The position numbers and the translations under genes are program-made. From the NCBI GenBank assembly GCA_028282705.1, contig JANQHI010000063.1, positions 1-59,405 of the forward strand: 59,405 bases of DNA, read 5' to 3'. Source of the DNA: Prolixibacteraceae bacterium (GTDB taxonomy: Bacteria; Bacteroidota; Bacteroidia; Bacteroidales; Prolixibacteraceae). Shown one piece after another: positions 35,114 through 43,925 of this stretch. Positions within the stretch are counted from its first letter, which is position 1. Every line of letters begins with the position of its first letter. The notes beneath the pieces were generated by a model. It did no database searches, had not been told where the DNA came from, and was given only the letters and a program-made list of their open reading frames with translations.

Positions 35114-35944
35114 ATGAAATTCCTGGCTTTGATACCAGTACTTATGCTGGGTATTATGTTTAAAAATTCTGGCTTTGATAATGAGGGGCACAAGCATCAG
35201 ATGGTTTTGGTTGAAGCTGGTTTTTTTGAAAGCAAAAACAAGGATGATGAAACAGGGGCAGTAACTACAAGGCAGGTTTTTGTAGATAGTTTTTTAATTT
35301 CAAAAGTTGAAATTACCCATGCCCAGTTTATAACCTTCCTGCAAGAAATTGACTGCAACCCTGATGGCACTTACCATGACCTTGAATTTGGGATTGTTGA
35401 TTATGTTTTGGTTGAGGATAGGGATTGTGCCATTAAATATGAGGATAAGAAATTTGTATTTAAACCCAATGATTTTATCACATCTGCTGATTGCCCTGTG
35501 GTAATGGTTACCTGGTTTGGTGCAAATGCATATTGCCAATGGGCAGGAGGAAGGTTGCCTTCAGAAAAAGAGTGGGAATTTGCTGCTAAGGGAGGCATCA
35601 AAAGCCAGGGATATAATTATAGTGGTAGCAATAATATTGATGAAGTAGCATGGTGTATTGTTAATTCAGGTGGGAAGGCTCATCCAGTGGGGCTGAAAGC
35701 ACCCAATGAGTTGGGGATTTATGATATGTCAGGCAATGTGTGGGAATGGTGTAGTGACTGGTATTATAAAGAAAAGCAGATTGAACCAAGGAAGCGCCCC
35801 AAAGATTTCAAAGATACTGACAATGTTTTGCGTGGAGGAAGCTGGTTTGTACACGAAACTTTCTGTACCAATACTTTTCGCCTGAGTTATTCCCCCAGGT
35901 ATGCCAGCTTAAACTATGGCTTCAGGATAGCAAAAGATTTATAA
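35114..35944 (+). CDS. Exported SUMF1/FGE-fold protein
   Basis: This is a formylglycine-generating-enzyme (SUMF1) fold protein with an N-terminal hydrophobic signal (FLALIPVLMLGIMF). Family motifs are GGRLPSEKEWEFAAKGG, IYDMSGNVWEWCSDWY, LRGGSW and GFRIA. Of the two catalytic cysteines near the C-terminus of true FGE, the first is replaced (WFVHETFC) and only the second remains. It is therefore more likely a structural or ligand-binding relative, as in the gliding/T9SS protein GldK, than a sulfatase activator. ATG 35114 was chosen over an upstream GTG because the signal peptide starts there. No sulfatase lies nearby. Confidence 0.8.
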   Translation: MKFLALIPVLMLGIMFKNSGFDNEGHKHQMVLVEAGFFESKNKDDETGAVTTRQVFVDSFLISKVEITHAQFITFLQEIDCNPDGTYHDLEFGIVDYVLVEDRDCAIKYEDKKFVFKPNDFITSADCPVVMVTWFGANAYCQWAGGRLPSEKEWEFAAKGGIKSQGYNYSGSNNIDEVAWCIVNSGGKAHPVGLKAPNELGIYDMSGNVWEWCSDWYYKEKQIEPRKRPKDFKDTDNVLRGGSWFVHETFCTNTFRLSYSPRYASLNYGFRIAKDL

Positions 35945-36011
35945 CTCTGTGTAATGTAGTAGTAATATGAAGCAAAAATAAATATCCAGTAGAAGAATTT
36001 AAAATATGGAA

Positions 36012-36200
36012 TTATACTTTCACTTTATTGATGTATTTTGAGATAATCTCATTCTGGGCTTTTTCCATCTTTTCTTTTTGATCCTCGGAATAAAATTTAT
36101 CTGAATGTGAATTAGGAGAAAAATAACCATTTGAAATTGAATAAAAGGTTGATATCCCTAATAATATTATGCATATACCAAATAAAATCGCTATTATCAT
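36012..36200 (-). CDS. Small single-helix membrane protein
   Basis: This is a 62-aa protein with one N-terminal hydrophobic helix (IIAILFGICIILLGISTFYS) and a charged, helical tail rich in Glu and Lys. I know no family. It follows the 105-aa membrane protein gene by 29 bp on the same strand, so the two likely form a small operon. The local DNA is more AT-rich than its surroundings. It is short, so coding status is plausible but not proven. Confidence 0.5.
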   Translation of the reverse strand: MIIAILFGICIILLGISTFYSISNGYFSPNSHSDKFYSEDQKEKMEKAQNEIISKYINKVKV

Positions 36201-36229
36201 AATTGAGTGGAATTTAAGTCTTTAATCTC

Positions 36230-36547
36230 TTACATTAAACTGCTGTATTTAAACTTTCTGCTAATATTTATAATTGCTAAAAGGATATTATAACAAAGTA
36301 ATAAAACCAAAATACCAAAATAAATAGTTATAACTAAGCTATACTTAACTTCCAAAGAATCAAATAGGTCTATAAATACAAAATCTATTTGATTACTAAC
36401 AGGAATCATAGGCAATACAGCTATTAATCCAATAGTTAAACCAAATAAACTAAAATTAATTTTACCAGTAAATTTAATTTTTCTTAATCTTCTGTAAGCT
36501 TTTAACTTTAAATATTGTGCAACAAGTTCCTTATCTGTTTTTTGCAT
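36230..36547 (-). CDS. Small two-helix membrane protein
   Basis: This is a 105-aa protein with a basic N-terminal helix (LKLKAYRRLRKIKFTGK), a first transmembrane segment (about 33-50), an acidic extracytoplasmic loop (FVFIDLFDSLE) and a second segment (about 70-93) ending in SRKFKY. No family is recognised. It is upstream partner of the 62-aa gene. It is AT-rich and isolated between hairpin repeats. Confidence 0.6.
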   Translation of the reverse strand: MQKTDKELVAQYLKLKAYRRLRKIKFTGKINFSLFGLTIGLIAVLPMIPVSNQIDFVFIDLFDSLEVKYSLVITIYFGILVLLLCYNILLAIINISRKFKYSSLM

Positions 36548-36628
36548 ATTTGGGTATTCGATGATGTATAACTGTTTTTATTTCTATAAAAATATCATAT
36601 CCCCCTTTTGTTCAAACTGCTACTTCTC

Positions 36629-36660
36629 TAACTAGCTTACCCATTTAAAATGGCTAGTTA
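36629..36660. repeat. Bulged palindrome
   Basis: TAACTAGC (36629-36636) and GCTAGTTA (36653-36660) are exact inverted copies. An inner CCATTT/AAATGG can extend the stem with a bulge. Confidence 0.5.
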
Positions 36661-36917
36661 TCAATACAAATATATGAAATGAGTATTAAGTGACATTTTT
36701 ATTTCCATAGATTTTATCTATGTCTTTTTGATGTATTTTTATTTGTAAGCATGATTTATTTTAGTAATCTTATCAGTTAATTCACAACAACATATATAAT
36801 ATAAAGAATCAAATTGTTTCCTTTTTTAATACTTGTTTGATCAAATGAGTAGATTAACAAATATTGTTTCTTAACAAAGGATGTTGATCAGATTGTTTAA
36901 GTCAACTTTTTTGGGTG

Positions 36918-36959
36918 GTGCAGTTTTTAACTGCACTGTGGAAGTTGGAAACTTCCACA
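36918..36959. repeat. Twin perfect hairpins (REP-like)
   Basis: GTGCAGTT-TTT-AACTGCAC (36918-36936) is followed at once by an exact 10-bp hairpin, TGTGGAAGTT/AACTTCCACA (36937-36946, 36950-36959). The trailing CACCC is shared with the hairpin at 38240. Confidence 0.75.
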
Positions 36960-37104
36960 CCCACAACCTTTTCCTGAAAGGTAAAAGGGAGTGGGTAAAA
37001 GATTTTCAATTTGAAATATTCTTTGGGTTAAATTATAAGATTGGTGACACGTACCAAAAGAAACGAGTATGGTTTAGGACAGGGTAGGAAGAATTGATTT
37101 GACT

Positions 37105-38139
37105 TTATTTATTTGGATAAATTTCTTTTAAAGTTGTTATTGCCGATTGACATCCTAAATCAGCAGCTTTCTGAATATCTTCTATAGCAGATTCATTCAG
37201 ACCTAAACTTAGAGAAGTAAGCCCCCTGCAATATAATGCCAATGCATGGTTCTCGTCCAACAATAGTGCTTTATTGCAATATTTGTAACTTTTATCATAA
37301 TTCTCAGTCGCTAAATATATTTTAGCAAGCATGAAGTAATCTCTTGCAGATGTAATCTCAACCTCATTTAACATGTTCTCAATCATTGATAAGTCCTTTT
37401 GAATATCAGCATTGTAATTATTAATCAGTTTGATTTCACTTTTATAAATAAAGGCAGTAACCATATGATTCTTAGGAATGTTATAACTAATAGCTTTTGA
37501 GAAGTTTTCTGAACTTTCGTTGTAATCTTTCTGAGTATATGCAATTAATCCTTTAAAGAAATATACTGTACCAGACATCCCTTCTATAGATCTACAGAAC
37601 AAATTGGCGTGAGAAAGATCATCCTGAGCTTTATCTAGGTTATTCAATTGTCTATAAGAGATTCCTCTCATAAAATATAGTGAACAGTCGTGCTTTTCAG
37701 ATAGAAATTTTGATGAGTAATTAATTACTTGTTTCCACTCATGAATCTTAAAGAAGCTCAGTGCCAAAGATCGCCATTCTTCAAATTCATTAAAATTAGC
37801 TGATTCAATCTTTTTTACTTCATAATTGTCTGATATCTCTGGATTCTTCCATTCATATCCCTTTTTAGGAAAGATTTCTCCATCTTTTGTTATTACTCGG
37901 TTTGGATAGTTTATACTAAAGGAGTTGTATCTTGTGTTTTGAGCTTTAATTCTTTCTATCTCAAACTGCATTTCTCCAGACTTCCTTATGGCATCACCTA
38001 GAATTCTAATTTCTTTTTTATTACTTAATTCGCTAAGTAAAAATCCCCCTACACTTTTAATTTGACTTTCAAGAGATTGGGGAACACCATTTACAAACAT
38101 AAGTATGGTTAAAACAATAGTAAAAGTTATTCTCTTCAT
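37105..38139 (-). CDS. Exported TPR-repeat protein
   Basis: This is a 344-aa protein with a signal peptide (ITFTIVLTILMFVNGVPQS) and a chain of tetratricopeptide repeats from about residue 140 onward (SLYFMRGISYRQLNNLDKA, HALALYCRGLTSLSLGL), suggesting a periplasmic protein-binding scaffold. The N-terminal 130 residues are of unknown type. It is a lone gene flanked by palindromic repeats on both sides. Confidence 0.8.
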   Translation of the reverse strand: MKRITFTIVLTILMFVNGVPQSLESQIKSVGGFLLSELSNKKEIRILGDAIRKSGEMQFEIERIKAQNTRYNSFSINYPNRVITKDGEIFPKKGYEWKNPEISDNYEVKKIESANFNEFEEWRSLALSFFKIHEWKQVINYSSKFLSEKHDCSLYFMRGISYRQLNNLDKAQDDLSHANLFCRSIEGMSGTVYFFKGLIAYTQKDYNESSENFSKAISYNIPKNHMVTAFIYKSEIKLINNYNADIQKDLSMIENMLNEVEITSARDYFMLAKIYLATENYDKSYKYCNKALLLDENHALALYCRGLTSLSLGLNESAIEDIQKAADLGCQSAITTLKEIYPNK

Positions 38140-38239
38140 TGTTGGTTTTTATTGTGTAATTTACAATAATTAAACAAAATATCAATAAATCTAAATAACT
38201 TTAAGTGTTAGTTAAAAGTGACAACCAGAACCACAAAGT

Positions 38240-38259
38240 TGGCGGTTTGGAAACCGCCA
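38240..38259. repeat. Perfect 9-bp hairpin related to the 36.9-kb repeat
   Basis: TGGCGGTTT-GG-AAACCGCCA is followed by CACCC, the same arrangement (GTT-GGA-AAC core, trailing CACCC) as the hairpin at 36937-36959. Confidence 0.65.
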
Positions 38260-38264
38260 CACCC

Positions 38265-38300
38265 ATAAAAAAAGCCCTCCCATTTTGGATGAGAAGGCTT
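38265..38300 (-). terminator. lysS terminator
   Basis: On the minus strand AAGCC-TTCTCAT pairs with ATGGGAG-GGCTT and runs into seven T. It lies 52 bases beyond the lysS stop. Confidence 0.8.
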
Positions 38301-38351
38301 AAAATATAATAAGTCTTACTACTTTTTACTCAATACTTACTACTCTGTACC

Positions 38352-40058
38352 CTATATTGGAGAAACAAACAAACCACCATCAGTCTTTTCCACTTTTGCC
38401 AATTTGTTTTTGGTCAAACCCTTTATGGCTTTGTCCCACTTTTTATTACTTAGCCCAGCCTGTGTTTTCAATTCATTCAGGTCAATTGGAGAACTTGCTT
38501 TAAGGATGTTAAAAACAGCTTTTTCTTCTTCTGTCAGTTCAACTGCCTTTTTCTCAGGTTTCATTTGCGGGAAGAACAACACATCCTGGATGGATGGGCT
38601 ATTGGTCATAAACATGGTTAACCTGTCAATCCCCATCCCCATACCAGAGGTAGGAGGCATACCATATTCCAGTGCCCTGAGGAAATCCTGGTCAATGAAC
38701 ATGGCTTCATCATCTCCTTTTTCAGAGAGCTTTAGCTGCTCTTCAAAACGTTCGCGCTGGTCAATGGGGTCATTTAATTCAGAGTAGGCATTGGCCAACT
38801 CTTTTCCATTTACCATCAATTCAAAACGTTCAGTTAGTTCAGGGTTATCCCTGTGTTTTTTGGTAAGGGGAGACATCTCTTTTGGGTAGTCAGTAATAAA
38901 GGTTGGTTGTATATAGTTCCCCTCACATTTCTCGCCAAAAATTTCATCAATCAATTTTCCTTTGCCCATGCTTGGGTCAGTTTCAATGCCTAGCTTATCA
39001 CAAGTATCCCTTAGCTCTTCTTCTGTTTTGCCTGAAATATCATAACCAGTATGTTCTTTTATGGCATCAGTCATGGTTATCCTTGGGTAGGGTGTTTTAT
39101 AATCAATAACATGGTCACCCAACTGGACTTTTGTAGTACCATGAAGTGCCAGGGCTACCCTTTCACAAATCTCTTCAGTGAATTTCATCATCCACTTATA
39201 ATCTTTGTAAGCCACATAGATCTCCATCACAGTAAACTCAGGATTATGTGTCCTGTCCATCCCTTCATTACGAAAATCTTTGGCAAACTCATATACTCCT
39301 TCAAAACCTCCAACTATTAACCTTTTCAGGTAAAGTTCATTGGCAATCCTCATGTAAAGAGGTATGTTTAATGAATTGTGGTGTGTAACAAAAGGCCTTG
39401 CTGCTGCTCCTCCAGGTATGGGTTGTAGGATGGGTGTTTCCACTTCAGCATAACCATACTCATTGAACATTTCGCGCATGGTATTCACAATTTTGGTGCG
39501 TTTCAGGAACACATCTTTCACCTGTGGATTTACAATCAGGTCAACATACCTTTGCCTGTATCTTTGTTCAGGGTCAGTAAAAGCATCATAGGTTTTGCCA
39601 TCCTTTTCTTTTACAATAGGCAGTGGGTGTAATGATTTACTCAAAAGGGTAAATTCTTTTACATGGATGGAAATTTCACCCATTTGGGTTTTAAAAACAA
39701 AACCTTTTACACCAATAATATCACCAATGTCCAACAGTTTTTTGAAAACTTCATTATAGAGGAATTTATCTTCACCAGGGCAAACCTCATCCCTGTTTAC
39801 ATACACCTGGATTTTGCCAGTGTGGTCCTGAAGTTCAGCAAATGAAGCTTTACCCATGATCCTCCTGCTCATGATCCTTCCTGCCAGGCAGATGTCATTC
39901 ATCTTTTCTTCTGAATCTGTGAAATTTTTCTTTATAGCTTCTGCTGTAATGTTCACATGGTACTGTTCTGCAGGATATGGTTCAATGCGTGCTTCACGCA
40001 ATTTCTGAAGAGAATTCCTTCTGATGATTTCCTGTTCACTAAGTTCTGGATGGCTCAT
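38352..40058 (-). CDS. lysS: Lysyl-tRNA synthetase, class II
   Basis: LysS charges tRNA-Lys. The N-terminal OB-fold anticodon domain (about 50-160) is followed by the class II core with motif 2 ([18 protein letters not shown]) and motif 3 ([12 protein letters not shown]). After the usual end near residue 500 there is an extension of about 65 aa ([27 protein letters not shown]) that looks like a winged-helix module, as found in many Bacteroidota LysS. The 568-aa length agrees with this. It has its own promoter and terminator. Confidence 0.96.
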   Translation of the reverse strand: MSHPELSEQEIIRRNSLQKLREARIEPYPAEQYHVNITAEAIKKNFTDSEEKMNDICLAGRIMSRRIMGKASFAELQDHTGKIQVYVNRDEVCPGEDKFLYNEVFKKLLDIGDIIGVKGFVFKTQMGEISIHVKEFTLLSKSLHPLPIVKEKDGKTYDAFTDPEQRYRQRYVDLIVNPQVKDVFLKRTKIVNTMREMFNEYGYAEVETPILQPIPGGAAARPFVTHHNSLNIPLYMRIANELYLKRLIVGGFEGVYEFAKDFRNEGMDRTHNPEFTVMEIYVAYKDYKWMMKFTEEICERVALALHGTTKVQLGDHVIDYKTPYPRITMTDAIKEHTGYDISGKTEEELRDTCDKLGIETDPSMGKGKLIDEIFGEKCEGNYIQPTFITDYPKEMSPLTKKHRDNPELTERFELMVNGKELANAYSELNDPIDQRERFEEQLKLSEKGDDEAMFIDQDFLRALEYGMPPTSGMGMGIDRLTMFMTNSPSIQDVLFFPQMKPEKKAVELTEEEKAVFNILKASSPIDLNELKTQAGLSNKKWDKAIKGLTKNKLAKVEKTDGGLFVSPI

Positions 40059-40092
40059 TTACCTTCTGTTTTTTCTGATTATAAAATTTTTG

Positions 40093-40100
40093 CAAAGATA
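40093..40100 (-). promoter_or_regulatory. lysS promoter -7 element
   Basis: On the minus strand this reads TATCTTTG, with a TTG (40118-40120) 17 bases upstream. It is 34 bases before the lysS ATG. Confidence 0.65.
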
Positions 40101-40316
40101 AAAAAAGAATGGTTACCCAATTAACCTGGCTTATAGCCAAAAATTGCCAGATGGATAGGTATCCTCATAATATTGAAGTTAGGCTATTTAGGTATTCTTT
40201 TCATTAGAAAAATACTCTTGTTTCTGGGGTGTTGAAAATCAGTGATATAGAAAAATGACCGGACATATATACCCTATTAAATCTAAAAACGTACCTTATA
40301 AAACAGCTCAATTTTG

Positions 40317-40324
40317 TACCTTTG
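40317..40324 (+). promoter_or_regulatory. recJ promoter -7 element
   Basis: TACCTTTG matches TAnnTTTG, 42 bases before the recJ ATG. No good -33 element was seen. Confidence 0.55.
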
Positions 40325-40366
40325 CCCAGTTTGTAATCATATTCATAGTAACCATCATCAGCCATA

Positions 40367-42088
40367 ATGGAAAAACTCTGGAAAGTAAAACCACAAGGTG
40401 ATCCAAATGAGGTAAAACATTTATCAGCAGCCTTAAATGTTGAGATGGTTATTGCCAAATTGTTGGTTCAGAGGGGGATAAAAACTTACAATGAAGCCAA
40501 GGCATTTTTCAGGCCACGTTTGAATGACCTTCATGACCCATTCCTTATGAAGGATATGGAAAAGGCAGTGTACAGGCTTGAGAGGGCTATTGAGCATAAA
40601 GAGAAGGTTTTGATATATGGTGATTATGATGTGGATGGTACAACCTCAGTTGCATTAATGTACCAGTTCTTGAAAAACAAGATTGAAAACCTAGAATATT
40701 ACATCCCTGACCGTTATTCTGAAGGGTATGGTATCTCTCCCAAAAGTATAGAATATGCAGCTAGTGAGAACATTAGCTTGGTTGTGGCATTGGATTGTGG
40801 CATTAAAGCCATTGATAAGATCAATGGGGCAAAAGAAAAGGGGATTGACTTTATTATTTGTGACCATCATAACCCTGACAGTATCATCCCTGATGCATAT
40901 GCAGTGCTTGACCCTAAGCAGCCTGACTGCAATTACCCATATAAGGAATTGTCAGGTTGTGGGGTAGGTTTTAAACTGTGCCAGGCTTTTTGTGAGAAAA
41001 ATGATGTTCACATTGAGGAATTGTATGACCTGCTTGACCTGGTGGTTGTCAGCATTGCTTCTGATATTGTCCCTGTGACAGGCGAGAACAGGGTGTTGTC
41101 CTATTATGGGCTGAGGAAATTGAGTGCTAACCCCTGCCTGGGGCTTAAAACCATTATCCAGTATTCAGGGTTAAATGGTGATGGGATTACAATCAGTGAT
41201 ATTGTTTTCAAAATTGGGCCACGCCTAAATGCTTCTGGAAGGATTGAACATGGTAAAAAATCAGTGGCTATTTTGGTTGTTGATGATGAAAAAGAGGCTT
41301 TTGAACTGGGAGATGAGATCAACTCATACAATGAGATCAGGAAAACCCTTGACAGGGATATCACCCAGGAAGCCCTTGACATGATCCAGTATAATGAATT
41401 TACCAGGGGGAATAAAAGTACAGTACTTTATAACCGTGACTGGCACAAGGGTGTCGTGGGTATTGTAGCTTCGCGCATAACAGAATATTATTACAGGCCT
41501 ACAGTTATTTTAACTGAATCAAATGGGATGGCCACAGGTTCTGCAAGGTCAGTAAAAGATTTTGACCTGTACGAGGCCATCGGTATGTGCAGTGACCTGT
41601 TGGAATCATATGGAGGGCATATGTATGCTGCAGGGCTGACCATGAAAATAGAAAATATCCCTGCTTTTGCTGAACGTTTTGAGAGGATTGTTGCAGATTC
41701 GATTACAGAAGCCCAGCAGGTGCATGCAATTGATGTGGATGCTAAAATTATGCTGAGTGAAATAACCCCAAAATTTTACAGGGTTTTAAAACAATTTGCC
41801 CCTTTTGGCCCGCATAACATGGTTCCTGTATTTGTAACTGAAGGGGTACTTGACCCTGGTTCAAGCAGGTTGGTTGGTAAAAATGAAGAGCACATAAAAT
41901 TGGATTTGGTTGAGCCTGATTTTAATTCTGAAATGTTTTCAGGGATAGCTTTTAACCAGTCTGACAAGTTTGATATAGTCAACTCAGGGCTCTCTTTTGA
42001 TATTTGTTACTCTGTGGTTGAAAATGAATTCAGGGGCAAAACAAACCTACAATTATATGTAAGGGATATTATGAATAAAACTTCCTGA
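40367..42088 (+). CDS. recJ: Single-stranded-DNA-specific exonuclease RecJ
   Basis: RecJ degrades single-stranded DNA 5' to 3' in recombination and mismatch repair. The DHH phosphoesterase motifs are complete: DYDVDGTTS (about residue 88), ALDCGI and CDHHNP (about 167-172). The DHHA1 domain follows (GHMYAAGLTMK), and a C-terminal OB-like domain ends the 573-aa protein. The length and order are normal. It converges with the HAD gene, 11 bp apart. Confidence 0.95.
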   Translation: MEKLWKVKPQGDPNEVKHLSAALNVEMVIAKLLVQRGIKTYNEAKAFFRPRLNDLHDPFLMKDMEKAVYRLERAIEHKEKVLIYGDYDVDGTTSVALMYQFLKNKIENLEYYIPDRYSEGYGISPKSIEYAASENISLVVALDCGIKAIDKINGAKEKGIDFIICDHHNPDSIIPDAYAVLDPKQPDCNYPYKELSGCGVGFKLCQAFCEKNDVHIEELYDLLDLVVVSIASDIVPVTGENRVLSYYGLRKLSANPCLGLKTIIQYSGLNGDGITISDIVFKIGPRLNASGRIEHGKKSVAILVVDDEKEAFELGDEINSYNEIRKTLDRDITQEALDMIQYNEFTRGNKSTVLYNRDWHKGVVGIVASRITEYYYRPTVILTESNGMATGSARSVKDFDLYEAIGMCSDLLESYGGHMYAAGLTMKIENIPAFAERFERIVADSITEAQQVHAIDVDAKIMLSEITPKFYRVLKQFAPFGPHNMVPVFVTEGVLDPGSSRLVGKNEEHIKLDLVEPDFNSEMFSGIAFNQSDKFDIVNSGLSFDICYSVVENEFRGKTNLQLYVRDIMNKTS

Positions 42089-42099
42089 CAACCTAATTT

Positions 42100-42753
42100 T
42101 TAGCTTTTTAACAATTCATCCAGGGAATCCAATACTTTGGCATTTGTTGCCTCTAACCTTTCTTTTGATTGGTGCCCATCAGCAATTAAAATACAATCTA
42201 CCCCAAGCTCCTGTGCAACCTCAAAATCATGGATAGTGTCACCAATAATGATGGATTTATCCTTTGCAATTTTTTGTTGTTTAAAGAGCTGCTTGCTACG
42301 CTCCATTTTTGAAACAGCATAATGGTCATTCAGCCCTAATACTTGTTCAAAATAGTAGTAAATATTGGTATGGATAAGTGTCTCTTTTAGTTTGTCTTCT
42401 TTCATGGCAGACAGCACAAATTGCTGCACCCCATTGATCTTAAAATGCTCCAATATATGTACCACTCTGCTATGAAGGCTGCACTTGTTTACATTTGAAT
42501 TATAAATATCAATAAACTCACGTGCAGGGATGGCAAAGTCTTCTCTGGTAAAGTCAAAGCCAATTTTTTGGTAATAATCTTTTACAGGAAAAGAAAACAC
42601 CTCTTTGTATTTCCCAAAAGAAAGCAAAGGGAGGCCTCTTTTTGACAATAATTGGTTGATGGTATTAACACAGAGTTCCAGGTCATTTAACAGGGTGCCA
42701 TTCCAGTCCCAAATGATTGCTTCAACAGGTTTGCCAAAAAGTTTAAAGCCCAT
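42100..42753 (-). CDS. HAD-superfamily hydrolase
   Basis: This is a haloacid dehalogenase-like phosphatase with motif I DWNGT (Asp16 nucleophile; the second acidic residue is Asn18), motif II in FVLSAMKEDKL and motif IV in IIGDTIHDFEVA. It most resembles the phosphoglycolate phosphatase group. The start MGFKLFGK was chosen because the 24 further residues of the longer frame lie inside the upstream acyltransferase gene and are not conserved in type. It overlaps that gene by about 11 bp, so translational coupling is likely. The substrate is unknown. Confidence 0.82.
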   Translation of the reverse strand: MGFKLFGKPVEAIIWDWNGTLLNDLELCVNTINQLLSKRGLPLLSFGKYKEVFSFPVKDYYQKIGFDFTREDFAIPAREFIDIYNSNVNKCSLHSRVVHILEHFKINGVQQFVLSAMKEDKLKETLIHTNIYYYFEQVLGLNDHYAVSKMERSKQLFKQQKIAKDKSIIIGDTIHDFEVAQELGVDCILIADGHQSKERLEATNAKVLDSLDELLKS

Positions 42754-43885
42754 ATTTTTTTGCATTGATAACAGGGTTGGCATATAACCTAAGGAAACGG
42801 TCACGCACCTTTTCCTTATCATCATTTAATGTATTGATGGCATTTTGCAACAATTGCATAAATTTTTCCTTCTCTTCAGGAGTATAAAAAGATGTATAAT
42901 TGCCTTCTGCAGACAAAATATCAGAAGCTATATAATTATTTGGCCAAAGCTTGAAGTTGCAATGTATCCTTTTGTCAATTAATTCGGAAAGTTCCTGTAT
43001 CAGGTCATTGGTTTTTGCACTTTCATCAATGCCTTTCAAGAATGTATGGATAGGCTTCCCAAAAGAAAAATGAACCCTGTCTTTTTGGTTTTTTACACCC
43101 ATGGCCATACTCTTCAGGTCATCTTTGCTGGTTTTTTGAAATTCATTCCTTTCCCTTCTTAGGGTTTCATTTACTTTGGCAACCCCACAAGGCTCTATTT
43201 CATAGGAAATTGAAACAGGGATAATATTTAACTCAGTTATGCTGTTCAAGAAACTTTTCTGGTTGCTCATATGAAGCATTTTCAATAACCCCTGCTGGGT
43301 TTGGTCATCCCCATCTTTTGTCCTTCCTTCACGCTGTGCTATCCACACAGAAATATTTTGGTCTTTGATACTAGCCCTTATGTATTCGGAAATTATTTGT
43401 GAAGCCTTCAAAAGTTCCCTTGCACCAATGTTCCTTTTTACCACAAATGAGCGGTTAAGCTTTACTGCATGAACTATCCAATCATACATAAAAAGGTTAT
43501 CCCCAATGGCAATTTGGGTAGTGTTCATGCCATTTTTATAGATGATATAATTAAGGAATGCTGAATCAAGCACAATATCCCTGTGGTTAGAAATAAACAG
43601 GTAAGCTTTGTTTTTATCAAGCCTTTCAATTCCACTGAAGGTAAGGCCTTTGGTGGAATTTTTAATAATGTTTCCTACCAGTTTTGCTGTAAACCCCAAT
43701 TGCACTTGTTCAATGGTTTGCAGCCTGGATAACTCTTTTTTTGCTTGTTCAACAACTTCTGGGGCTTTAAAAAGGTCAAGTAAAACTTCATCAAATATGG
43801 GGTCAGCTAAAAGTTCGTTTATCTTTTCATTGACTTCTTGATCTGTGTATGGGCGAATATCTCTATACTTATGTGTATTATTCAT
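42743..43885 (-). CDS. Glycerophosphate/lysophosphatidate-type acyltransferase
   Basis: This is a PlsC/PlsB-type acyltransferase of 380 aa. The catalytic block SNHRDIVLDSAF has His101 and Asp107, one residue further apart than the textbook H-x4-D. The downstream VKRNIGARELL and QREGRTKDGDDQTQQG match the phosphate-binding region (the EGR/EGT motif). No signal or helix is apparent, so it is probably a peripheral membrane enzyme. The HAD hydrolase gene overlaps its 3' end, perhaps acting on a related phosphate ester. A TATTTTTG -7 element lies at 43915-43922 on the minus strand. Confidence 0.82.
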   Translation of the reverse strand: MNNTHKYRDIRPYTDQEVNEKINELLADPIFDEVLLDLFKAPEVVEQAKKELSRLQTIEQVQLGFTAKLVGNIIKNSTKGLTFSGIERLDKNKAYLFISNHRDIVLDSAFLNYIIYKNGMNTTQIAIGDNLFMYDWIVHAVKLNRSFVVKRNIGARELLKASQIISEYIRASIKDQNISVWIAQREGRTKDGDDQTQQGLLKMLHMSNQKSFLNSITELNIIPVSISYEIEPCGVAKVNETLRRERNEFQKTSKDDLKSMAMGVKNQKDRVHFSFGKPIHTFLKGIDESAKTNDLIQELSELIDKRIHCNFKLWPNNYIASDILSAEGNYTSFYTPEEKEKFMQLLQNAINTLNDDKEKVRDRFLRLYANPVINAKKYGL

Positions 43886-43925
43886 TCACTTGGTTTAATT
43901 AGGCCGCAAAGTAACAAAAATAGGG

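Larger units (their letters stand above)
36548..37104. other. 557-bp AT-rich region with palindromes
   Basis: No gene is supported. A bulged palindrome (TAACTAGC/GCTAGTTA, 36629-36660) and two adjacent perfect hairpins (36918-36959) are the only structure seen. A 68-codon open frame over the hairpins is judged spurious. Confidence 0.55.
40059..40366. other. 308-bp divergent promoter region lysS/recJ
   Basis: No gene is supported. It holds the lysS promoter on the minus strand and a TACCTTTG -7 element for recJ at 40317-40324. Confidence 0.6.

Noticed and set aside
36881-37087. 68-codon plus-strand frame
   Set aside because: Its middle is made of two perfect hairpins, and the rest has no protein-like pattern or family.
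40204-40458. 84-codon minus-strand frame
   Set aside because: It overlaps the recJ promoter and the first codons of recJ on the other strand.
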